Shown: one piece after another, positions 1 to 10,800 of the stretch
Position numbering within the stretch: position 1 is the stretch's first letter
Layout of the letters: every line of letters begins with the position of its first letter
Source: Apostichopus californicus
Taxonomy: Eukaryota > Echinodermata > Holothuroidea > Aspidochirotida > Stichopodidae
DNA: 23,675 nucleotides
Assembly (NCBI GenBank): GCA_020650975.1
Contig: JAIPMN010001536.1
Location: 1-23,675 of the forward strand
Direction of reading: 5' to 3'
Position numbers and translations under genes: made by a program
Notes under the pieces: generated by a model
What the model was told of the DNA's origin: nothing
Databases searched by the model: none
The model's input: the letters and a program-made list of their open reading frames with translations, nothing else

Positions 1-1424
1 AAAAGAAAATTTTGCCCGAAAATGCCTCCCAGATCGCTGGAAATGGCACTTCCCAGGCCTTGTAAGTTGCATCTAAGCATTTTCTATTTTGAAATTACTA
101 GCGATATCATAAAAAAATACAAAAACTATGCTCAAGGTAGGGGGGGTCACCCCCCTCGCCCCTCCCCCCCTTGGCTACGCGCCTGCGGTTAGAAACAGGC
201 CAAATGGAAACCCAGTGAACCCATATCGGATGTGGATCATATATATGATTGTACGTACTTACACTCATACACAGGAGATGTACAGACATTATGATAATAA
301 TCATGAGTGACAACTTTGCTATACGGTTGGTCACAGGTCACAGAAACGACCACAAAGTGTCATTTACCTCATGCAGCATGTGTTGGATGAAGTTTTAGCC
401 ACCGCCAAATATGATTTGGATAAATAATCTCACGCATATTTTCTATTTATTAGCCAGAAAAAAAAAATTATGCCACCAAATATTGTATTTTTTGTAAAAT
501 TTGTGTATACTGCCCTCATCTTGTATTTGCATGCAATAGCAGAATCAAGTTACCACTCCAGTCTGCTGTTAGTGTTATGTGTCAACCTGGTGTGATCTTT
601 AAAAATTACTCATCAAAGAAAGATGGGTGATGTTGGACTTGAATCAATGACCTTGTGACTTCTAGAGCAACTTGTTGTATTTTGGTTCAGCCATTTTACC
701 AATATGCAGAATGTAACTTGAATAATAACCTTCAATTTTTGGGTCTAACACTCCAGCACTTTCCAGAAATAATGGTGCCCTGTCAAGCAATTGTTGAGTG
801 CATCATTGGACTCAAAAATTGTGCATGGCACAAAATGAACCATATCCTAGGAATCATGCCACCTGGCCAAGGAAGTGTGCAACATATCCAAAGTTTAAGG
901 GACCAGGGGGATACATATTATTATATTGGTAGATCACCCCGATTGTCTCTGTAACTTGGTGTAACTGCATCTCTGTATTGTGTCCATTGTTATCCTAACT
1001 GTTAACAGTTTCTACATTAAAAAGCATTGAAGAATCGCCCCAAACCGTGTGCGTTGCGCTCTGAAAAAGTTAACTTTCCGTTGCTTGCAAATGACGTTTT
1101 CTTCTTGTCACTACAAAATGCAGACAGTAATGAAACGTGATACCTTGTTATCTTTTATCTAGACCTGAGAAGTCCACGCTGCTATGTACACTGTGTTGTG
1201 GGTATTGACCGTAGCTGTATGTATTGACTGTACACTAGTGTCTAATTACTGACGGTAGCAAGCTGTGTGTGTATTTTCTGGGATCGATGGTGGTGTCTAA
1301 CACTTCTGTTACACCTCATTCGAAACTAGGTCAGATTACCGGCATGAGACGTTTCTTTGTGCACGAGTCTTCACACCCTTTAAATCACTTATTTGTCTTC
1401 AATATATGTCTTCTTTCTCCCAAG
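1..1424 (+). other. Upstream intron or flank, no recognised exon
   Basis: No PX-domain sequence or other recognisable coding stretch is visible. The open frames here (for example a 99-codon frame at 655-954) have no familiar motif and no splice context linking them to the gene. The region should be intron 5' of the first visible exon, because that exon starts in mid-codon. It contains a G-run/C-run inverted segment near 138-170, described separately, and at 998-1020 a copy of the CTGTTAACAGTTTCTACATT junction sequence found in the exon-1 repeat. Confidence 0.5.
138..188. repeat. G-run/C-run segment, likely dispersed-repeat fragment
   Basis: A run of seven G, then TCAC and runs of C on both sides of CTCGCCCCT, followed by TTGGCTACGCGCCTG. 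The G run and C runs can fold back on each other. Such a C-rich block ending in GGCTACGCGCCTG is, from memory, frequent in marine-animal genomes as the end of a dispersed repeat; I cannot name the family or find its other end here. Confidence 0.35.
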
Positions 1425-1488
1425 AAATGGATGAAATATCAGACCCCATCCAAGCTGAGCAGTACAGAGGGATTGCTGCCTATAAGAA
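1425..1488 (+). pseudogene. Truncated exon-1 copy A with decoy acceptor
   Basis: A CCCAAG acceptor at 1424 is followed by 64 bases homologous to the start of exon 1 and then breaks into intron-like sequence without a donor. Read in the frame of the true exon it gives MDEISDPIQAEQYRGIAAYKK and runs to an in-frame TGA inside copy B's acceptor region. Two replacements (Val to Gly, Asp to Ala) fall at SH3 core and RT-loop positions. Splicing to this acceptor would truncate the protein. Confidence 0.75.
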
Positions 1489-1551
1489 ACTGTTAAAAGT
1501 TTCTACATTAAATCACTTATTGTCTTCAATTATTTTCTTCCTCTTCCCAAG

Positions 1552-1614
1552 AAATTGATGAAATATCAGACCCCATCCAAGCTGAGCAGTACAGAGTGAT
1601 TGCTGACTATAAGA
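1552..1614 (+). pseudogene. Truncated exon-1 copy B with decoy acceptor
   Basis: Acceptor CCCAAG at 1551 is followed by 63 bases identical or nearly identical to the start of exon 1 (to TATAAGAA) and then by the junction sequence CTGTTAACAGTTTCTAC. No donor follows before copy C. Its close match to C suggests this duplication is the younger of the two. Confidence 0.8.
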
Positions 1615-1682
1615 AACTGTTAACAGTTTCTACATTAAATCACTTTAATATTGTCTTCAATCATTTTCTTCCTCTTCCCAAG

Positions 1683-1814
1683 AAATTGATGAAATATCAG
1701 ACCCCATCCAAGCTGAGCAGTACAGAGTGATTGCTGACTATAAGAAGCAACAAAAGAACGAGGTTGACCTAATTTCCGGAGATATTGTAGAGGTCTTTGA
1801 AAAAAATGAAAATG
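1683..1814 (+). CDS. Exon 1 in window: first half of SH3-1
   Basis: Acceptor is a pyrimidine-rich tract ending CCCAAG at 1682; donor is GTTAGT at 1815. The first two bases complete a codon begun in an unseen upstream exon; the last base (G) is completed by the next exon. It encodes residues 1-43, including DPIQAEQYRVIADYKKQ, the lead-in and RT-loop side of an SH3 domain, then the n-Src-loop side ending EKNEN. Vertebrate Tks4/Tks5 have a very similar DP...EQY lead-in and an EKNESGWW continuation, and p47phox shares YRAIADY. Two truncated copies of the acceptor and the first half of this exon lie just upstream (1425-1488, 1552-1614); this is the only copy that runs on to a donor and an intact SH3 sequence, so I take it as the functional one. 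Confidence 0.9.
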
Positions 1815-4800
1815 GTTAGTAGTTGTGTGTATTGGATGGATATTGATATCACCCATTGATTTTTGCATTTCTGCATGTATAGCTTACAATTCCGATTTCA
1901 TTGTCAATCTCTGCTTTTCATTGCTTAAAAAATTGTTTAGAAAACCAATGCAAAGATGTATAGCCATTAACCTATACAGTCAGGTTGGCGTGCGTGCATG
2001 GGTGTGTGTGTGTCTGTGACACTTGCTTGGGTCCGCGATAACTCAACAACGGAGTGATGGTTACTTGTCATCCTTGCTTTGAGATCTATTGTAGTGAGAA
2101 GGTATGCTCTATTGTTTTTGGCACTGACTTTATGAATATTAAGGTCATGGGGTCAAACATAAGAATCTTTACATTGCAATAACTCCATAACTTTAAGTCG
2201 GATTGTAGCCAAACTTGGTATACAGTTGTTGGTAAATAGCTGATCATGTAGGCCTACATTTTTTGGGACCTTCTGGGCCAACAAAATTCTGGGACCAGTT
2301 TTTGGGCCATGTGGGCCCAAAATTTTATTCCACCTCAAATGCATTTTGGGACACATTCTTAGGGCCCAAATTTGTAGGGCCCACATTTTTGGGGGCTCAA
2401 TTTTTGGGGGTAGATATATTTTTGAGCCAGTTTGTGTGGGCCAAATATTTTGGGGACCATTTAGGCCCAAAATTTTATCTGGGAGGGGCCAAATGTTAAA
2501 ATTGCAATGACTCCACAAGCTGAAATCAGATTGTATCCAACTTGGAATACAGTCTTTGGTCAATAACTTGTACACGTGGTGCCAAAATATTGTGGGCTTA
2601 TATTTCGTCAGGCCCAATTTTTTGGGGAGGTGCCAAATTTTAAAATTGCAATAACTCTCCACAACCTTAAATCAGATTGTATTCAAAATTGGAATACAGT
2701 TGTTGAATAATAGCTGGTACATGCATGTGGATCAATATTTTTTTTTATGGATTGACAACATTGGAACCTGCCCATGTGTGTGAAGTTGATAATATGCATT
2801 CACTTTATTAACTATGATATTGGAAGATGACATGCAACACTTTAATATTCCACTAAGCAAGGAACCATAGTGCCTGTTGGGCTCTTGTTATTCAAAGAAC
2901 TTTGCATATTCAGCAGTTTAAGATCGGCGAAATGAGTTCATAGCTTTTGAAAAATGTGATCAATAGTCTGACACCTGAAAGTGGGCAGACAGCCAAGATC
3001 TAGCTCAAAATGAATCCAAAGCTGTTTGGTTTATGCACTACCGCTGTATCTCCTCTCATGAACTTGAAGGAAGTGGTCAGCTCGACCTCACTCACATTTT
3101 GAGCACCTTGTATTTGTTTTAATCACAGGTCTTATATATCTGCCACAACTATGATGAATATCTTTTCATCCCATTAAACTGTCTATCCTACGACCTCAGC
3201 AAACCATGTGACTATTTTAATTACTTTGTAGCTTTTATGAATATTCATGTGGGGGGGAGTGCTTTTGATCATATTCTAGATTTTAAATATTGAAAAAAAA
3301 CATTTGACTTTGTTCCTATTCAGGTTGGTGGTTTGTCAGTGTTCAGGACAGTCAAGGTTGGGCTCCTGGTACGTTCCTTGCAAAGGCTGATGGGAAGGAC
3401 GATGACGAAGAAGTTATATCTGGAAATAGTAAGTCACAATGTAAAGTTAATGACCTTTGACCTTTGAAATCATCAGAGAGTTACATGTCGTTTTAGTGCT
3501 ACATCAAAATCACTTCTTAAGTTCCCTTGATAAGTGACATAAACCATTGTGAAGCTGGGATTTTATTTTACTCACAGGCATCATATATTTCCCCCTCATA
3601 CCAGTAGTCATGGTAACATGCTTGACTTTAGCTTTTTTGGAATACTGTGTGTGCCCATCTTCACATTGAAATGCAAAATTTGACCTCTTGATCAAATAGG
3701 TCATCTTTATCTAGCAAAAAGCATTGAAACTGATTTGCTTGAAGTGGAGATTAAAGCAGCATTTTGCGTCCTTTTCTATGATTTTTCTCAACCTCACTGA
3801 CTCCACTATGCCATAACGACATATAACTAGCTTATCTATTTAAATTGTACTTCAAATGGTGGTATAAAAGTCGAAAAATTTGCAACTTTCAAATTTCTTT
3901 TTCTCCAAGATATTTCCGTTGGGATCCCAATAAACCTCGCCCATAATATGAATATATAAACACTACGAACATCATTGACCTATAAGTAATACAACACCAT
4001 GCAAGTTGATTTGTGTACAGTCTATATGGCAGTTGTCCCAGGGAATTCCATAACAACTCCCTGGTTGTACCAAGGCAAAAGTCTTGAAACTATTTTTAGC
4101 AATGGCTCATAACTAAACCTGCATCTCTGATTGGTTGAATTCAAACTAGTGGGTTTTGGGGAACTGTATGCGATTAATTTTAAAATGGAATTTGTCGTGG
4201 ACACTTTTCTCATTATCTGCAAATATCCTTAATTACTCGCCAATTAACGTTGTTGGCAGGGAAAAACTTGGCTAATACCTTAGTTTGCTGTTTTGTGATT
4301 GATATATGTAAAAAACTCGATGGACATGTCAAAGAGTAAACAACGGTGATCAAACGCAAAATGCTGCTTTAAGCTACATAAACAAGTCACAAAATGCCAC
4401 AGATGAGGTAGACATTGAGTAAAGTATGTATGGGGCTGATGCATATACTTTTCTAACCATTTTTATCTTTAATTCATTTAGATGAAAAATACATCACCAA
4501 CAGTCCGTACCAGGCTGATCAGGATGATGAAGTGAGCTTTGAGACTGGCGCTGTTGTCACTGTTGTGAAGAAAAGTCTAGATGGATGGTGGCTTGTAAAG
4601 TAAGAAGGAGAATAATCATTACGCTAATTTAGTCTATGCCAAGATACCACATCATGATTAGAACTGTGTAAAGACTTACTTCCAACCTCCTCCCCCCCCC
4701 CCCCTCCTTCCTTCACCCACCCAATTGTTCCAGATATGAAACGTTATAGGCAGCTATATTTAGGAAACAGCTATGAATAAAATAATCATATTGGTACCAA

Positions 4801-7800
4801 AAGGAGTTTTTCAACATTTGATTTTAAGGACCTGTGAGTTCTTCTTATTTGAAATGATTGCTTTAATTGCTTGTAACTGCTAAAGACAATAGAGATATGC
4901 TAAAGATGGGCATGGTGGTTATGAATTTATGGGGAATAATATTGCCTTTCCCCATTAAGTACATAACTCTGTCCATACATGGTTTGCACAGATCAGAAAT
5001 GTCAACTTTGCAGCCTTTGTGGGGGAGGCCAGGAAAGCTATAAAAATTTGACAAACACTTTAATAATTCATTTGTGATACTTTCTGAATTTGAGTGATAT
5101 TTTATCTTGCTCAGGTATCTAGATAAAACTGGTTGGGTGCCAGCCACTTTCCTGCAACCATACAAAGGTCCTGACCTAGTTCACACAGCTCCCACAGAGA
5201 TCATTGGGAACGTAATGAGTATCAGTAACTTGACACTGACAGACAGTCCGAAGTTAGGAAGGAGTAATCGCTTTCAAGCTAAGGATGGACGAGGTAAGCC
5301 TAACAGCTATAAAAAGAACATGTAATACTTCATGTATGCTTCCGTCGAAGAAAAGAAAGCCAAAGGTTGCCAAGCCAAGCCAAACTTGACTTTCTCCTTC
5401 ATAAAGATGAACACATTGCCTGCCAGCCTCAATCTAAAACAAAAGGTTGGTGAGGTAAGATTACTGGTCTTCCTAACTGCGAAGAGTCAAGAAGTTGAGA
5501 GGTCGAAAGTTACAAGTCTCACGTTGGTATTATTACTCCATTGCCCTTGATGTGTGAATTTACTATCATTGATCATATTTTAATTCAACTGTGTTGGATG
5601 CTTTCTGAACATTATACAAACTGACTAACCTTCATTTGAAAATTAGAAATCAGACTAACAAACTACATACATCTCATGTCAAGCTAACTTTTGCTAATAA
5701 CATATAAATTATTATCTTCAGTGGATTTTAATTTCTTATGCAAGAAGAGTGAAACACTACCCTTCTCCTGTTGCCCCGGTTACTCTCTTTCATCCCATCC
5801 CCTTCCAGGTCTGTCATTCTAACATATTCCTCTCCTTGAATAATTAATCTTCCTGTTTGTTTATTTATTTAGAAGACAATAGAACAGAGTCAAAAGGTAA
5901 GGTATATTACGCAGCAATTCTTCACGTGTACCTGTGAAGTTTGTAGTTATCCCTGGTTTTAGTGTAGATATATAAGCTTCACTATTGGTACTGATAGTTG
6001 CCAGTGACGTGAAAGCATATGGTGTAATTTTATGAGCAATGAGCTATGTCCTTCCAATCCTTGTATAAGATATTGCTGGTCTTCCTATGGTAGGGTAGTT
6101 TATTCCTGTTGCTATATCAGCTTAACATGAAACATGGGCGGTGTATCATAAAGCACTTATGCAGTATTGTACGTGTGAACTGTCAATGAGCAATGAACCA
6201 TGTCCTTCCAATCCTTGTATAAAGATATTGATGGTCTTCCTATGGTGGAGTAGTTTATTCCTGTTGCGTTGCTATATCAGCTTAACATGAAACATGGGGA
6301 GTGTATCATGAAGCACTTACAAAGTACTGTATTGTACGTCTGTTCTGTCAATGAGCAATGAACCATGTCCTTCCAATCCTTGTATAAGATATTGATGGTC
6401 TTCCTATGGTAGGGTAGTTTTATTCTCGTTGCGTTGCTATATCAGCTTAGTAGAAACAAGGGCGGTGTATCATGAAGCACTTACGCAGTATGTAGTCAAT
6501 GTACTTAGACCTTGGTGCTGTGTCTGTTTGTACAACACAACAGGGATAAGCTGTGATCCCTACAACCTCTGTATACATGCTTGATTCAACGTTATAGTAT
6601 GAAGCAAGCATGTGGTGTATGATGACACATTTAAACTTGGCTTTGTGTTTGGTCATTGTTAGAAGATAGTAGTTCAATTTTCATGCTCTCGTTCCATTCT
6701 TACTTGTATAAATGTACACATTTTTTGAAGTTTTTGGCGTAGTCCAGAAGCAACTCTGCTTACCTTTGCTCTGTTTGTCTCTCCGTGTATTTTTGGTGTT
6801 GTGGTGTATTTTTGGTGTGGTCGTGTATTTTGGGTGTTGTCATGTATTTTGGGTGTTGTCATGTGTTTCACATCACCACAGGGAAGCTCTTGTTGCCGTA
6901 AAGTCTTCTGTTTTTTGTTTTTTTTTAACTTAATGTGAATCGTGTGTTTGTAATCCTGAAGTCACTGCAAATCTGCTTTATATGTCTGTCAATATTTTTA
7001 CCAGATACCACTACTCTATACATAAAATGCAGATTGCTACCTTTACTCTAGTTGTGCTGCTGTTTATTCCATAGTAAATTTTGTCGTTGTTGTATATTTG
7101 GGTATGTTTTCATTCATCTCAGTTATACTGGATATTGGCAAACTAGATTGTAACGTATTTCTCAGGATATTTTCAAATTTGTTGGAAGGTCCTCGGTTGT
7201 TTGTATATGAGATGTTCTGCTGCTCCTTTTAGGGTTCGTAGATTTCTACCCAAGGGGGTAAATGATGCAGAAGAGTCTTGTCTTTCCTTCTACATGTAAC
7301 AAATAGGTTTCTTCCATTAAAGTGGAAGAAACTGAAAACTGGAGTAAAGTAAATTTTGTTTGTAAATCAGTCTACATCTGAACGACGTGTCAAAATCCTA
7401 CCTGTACAGTGGTATGGTCATGATGTTTGTTTGCCTGTAACAGACAGACAGTGTCATCATGTATTCCAGGATTCTTGTCCGACAACAACCCTTGCATACT
7501 AATGGTAAGGCTTCGTACTGATGAAGCTCCAATTAAACCAAAACACAAGAGCAGAAAGTAGCCTAGCTTGGTCCAATAACCAAACTTAACTTCATAATAC
7601 TCCTGAGCTTGGTTTTCTTAAGAAAGTATTAAGCCTATTTATTTGTTTGTCCAAAGAGGACCAAACCTTGTTGAAACCTGACATACTAAATAAAAGACTT
7701 TATTCCTTCGAAAAAAGCAGAAGTCATGTACGATGACATCAGGAATTTCCTTAAAAAACTGTTTGCAGGGCTCACTCACATCCATAGCATCAGATAGTAG

Positions 7801-10800
7801 CACCGTGCTTGCAGGAAGGAGAGAAGTAGACTGGGTGTAGATAAGAAGATTTCAAAGAATGGCTAAAACAGACAGTGTTAAGTTGTCTAGTGTGATTTTG
7901 TTTAAAAAAAAAACAGGTAGAGCATATATCATTTTCCAAGTGACATTTAATAGGTAGCATGTCGTATGCATATAGTACTGAAGCAATGCAACTGTAATGT
8001 AAATGGAAAAGATATATTGCTGCCCTAGTAGCCCATAGCAACACCATTATAGAAAGGTACCTCCAGTTAGCTACGTGTGTTAAATCCTTTCACATTTAGT
8101 TGGTGCTTTTATTAGACCTTTATCAGCCTGATCATTTATCATACAATGTTGCCAGGTGCCTCCTCATTTGTCAAAACATATTAAAATCTTGCCTCATTAG
8201 TAAACACGCTGCATGCTACTGTTTTGCATTGTCATGAGACAGCAGTGATAAACAGTCATCTATCTGACGTTGGCATATTGCCAGAGTGCTGGTATATTAA
8301 TTGATATATCCTCTGTGTGTTGTGCAACTTTTTAGTCTCTTCCCCACCCCCCCCCTTTCTTTGACATTAATTTTTACTAATTGTCACTCAGGACAATCAA
8401 AAGGTAGTGTTACATGTATCGATTATATATATATTATATTTTATGCCTTATTGGTTCTATATATTTAATATTTAGGTTTTTTTTACTATTTGTTTTTAGG
8501 ATTTACATTTGTAAAGAGCTTTGAGCAGCTTTGCTGATTATGGGCTATAAATAAATATTACTTATTACTTATTATTATGCAGCTAATTAGTTGCCAGCAA
8601 CAGTAATATTTTTTTTCCAAGATAACCAACACTGCAACCATTCATCATGTGTGGGTGCATAATTAATAATATCTGTCATATGATGCCTGTAAAATCCTAG
8701 AAAAGACATGGCAGGCTTTACTATTGCACTTGGAAGATATTCATTTCAGACATTCACTCTATAGTACTAAGCATTATGGGTTATTCTTTAATGGGTCGCC
8801 TGCTAACAGAGCAAATATGATAGGTTAAGTTATAGTACTTAATAGCCTTGTGGGTAATCTTTTTCTTGGCTGCCTTTTAATCTTCATGGTCAACTCCTTA
8901 GGGTAAAGATGTGACATTTGTTTGCCCTGCAGTCAGTTTTGTTAAACAGCACCAGTTACTATTGTCAATGTTACCTTTTTTTTGTGTTTTTTTATTTTTT
9001 TATTATTTTTCTCAGTATTCCAACTACTATATATACTATCAGTTTTAGACTTTATATAAGATCTTTCATATATGTTGAAGTTTCTTGTATACATACAAGT
9101 TGTTTTGTCTGGTTAGGTTGAATCTTTATGGCACTCCAATGTCATGTGTTTGTAAAGCAATGAATATAGTGTATGTGTTTAATGGTAATTAAATAGGTCT
9201 GTTTAAGTTTAGTATGCATATGACATTATGATATCCATGGACAGTGCTAGATACTAATTCATGTTCTTAGAGTAAGTTAGATATTTTGAAAATAGTTTGC
9301 TTGAAAAGCAGAAGAAACCATCCAGGAGAGTTTCCATGATACAATGGACACAACATGAAATAGTCATAAATAATTCTGAAAGGTAGCAAAAGGTTCGTCT
9401 AGTTTGTTTGAGAAGTATCCAAGCAAAAAGTGGGTTTACTTTAATAGTCAATAATAAATTAAATATTGTCTTCTATTCTAAACGAATAAAATAAGGAAGG
9501 AAATCATAGAGCACACTTAACTATACGCAGTGGTTTCATCTTTGAAATCATCAACATTCTAACAAGTAAGTTCTTTCTGTAAAGTGAATCTTCCCCCATC
9601 AACAGTTGGGAAATTCATATTATAGTTACAAATGTCATAAAAGGCTGCTAAAATTCTGTACCTTTCATCGGACTCTTAGATTGATTTTTCGGGCTCTTGC
9701 TTCATTAGCGACCTGACAAGGTAGCCGATATTGTTGTTTTGTAACATCGCTAACCCAGCATTGATTTGCTATATGTTATAACCGTTCCATCGTCATCCGT
9801 TGTCATGACGTAGTCTGTGTTTTGTTTTTGTAGTTAACTCATTGGTGGATGCTTGTGGTGTATGTTTAATTTTCTGTGCTGTATTTTTGTGTAGGATACC
9901 AATCTCGTCTACTGCTTTCTTTGTAAATAATATTTTATTCTCATCATGATATTGTCCAGAGTTTTGAAGCAATTCCTCAGTTTCTGGAAGAAACTTCAGT
10001 CTCATAAATTCATTTTTCAGTTTGGGGAAGATAATTTAGTTTATCGGTTTACAGGATCGATCTACTATCACTTTCTTCTTTATTCCTCTGTCGTTGGTGT
10101 TATAAACCCTAGGCATCTGATATCCTCTTTCTATTAGTCTCGTACAAGAGGTTTTCATCACAGTATAATCTTCATATGAAAAGTGAAGATGTAATGAAAA
10201 TATGAAATGAGGTACTGACACAGGTAATAATGATGATTTTATGATTTTAATCAACGTTTAGCCATCACAGGCTAGCTGTCGGTGGTTTAGATGTCTTTAA
10301 TTAATGAGACATTTATTCAGCTAGGTTGAATTGTAGGTAGTTTGTCAACACTGCAACAAGGAAGAGTTTGTTAAGGTAGAATACAACACCTTTCTCTCCC
10401 TTTCCATCCGTTCCAGTCCTTGCACAATATAAAGTATGCATACATTGGGAAAAATTACTTTATTTTATCGTTGTCTTAGTAAGGTGTGCTTTTCCTGGGA
10501 TAGATTTCATCAAACGGGAGAAACTTCTGTGAAAACCATGCAACAAAGATTTAACTAGTAAATGGTTGCTGCTAGCCTGTGTTTTCAAACTGTATTATGA
10601 GTGGATTAATGTACCATGGATTAAATGTTTATTTGTGATTGGACATTAGAAGTATAGAACAGGAGATTAAGAGCAAGATGGCATGTGTCAACCCCCCCCC
10701 CCCACCTTCGCAACCCACATCTTACCCATTCCTGCACCTTCTGCTTTGAAAAGATATAGATATCTGGCAGTATATAAATCCTCTTTCAACATATCTTGAT

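Larger units (their letters stand above)
1381..1745 (+). repeat. Tandem triplication of exon-1 acceptor and first exon half
   Basis: Three head-to-tail copies: A about 1381-1488, B 1489-1614 (126 bp), C 1615-1745 (131 bp). Each has TAAATCACTT, a pyrimidine tract, CCCAAG and the first 63-64 bases of exon 1 up to TATAAGAA; B and C begin with CTGTTAA[A/C]AGTTTCTACATT. C alone continues into the second half of the exon and a donor. A differs from C at several bases (ATGGATG for ATTGATG, GGG for GTG); B matches C closely. Unit length is about 126-131 bp, so copy breakpoints fall inside the exon. Confidence 0.92.
3429..4481 (+). other. Intron 2 (1.05 kb), mostly a MITE
   Basis: Bounded by GTAAGT and CATTTAG. 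More than half of its length is the TTAA-flanked element at 3751-4372. No coding sequence is supported. Confidence 0.85.

Noticed and set aside
655..954. 99-codon plus-strand open frame upstream of the gene
   Set aside because: No recognisable motif, not PX-like, no ATG-type context or splice links in the right phase.
2153..2662. 169-codon minus-strand open frame, the longest in the window
   Set aside because: It lies on the GGGCCC/TTTTGGG repeat, its product is made of Gly-Pro, Pro-Lys and Trp words, and its two ends translate the duplicated module. A composition artefact.
6674..6933. Open frames on both strands with Thr/Pro/Lys or Val/Phe/Gly repeats
   Set aside because: Translations of the 19-bp minisatellite.
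7470..7504. 35-nt exon-like stretch with TTCCAG before and GTAAGG after
   Set aside because: Length is 2 modulo 3 and it would break the frame between exons 5 and 6; there is no strong pyrimidine tract in front.
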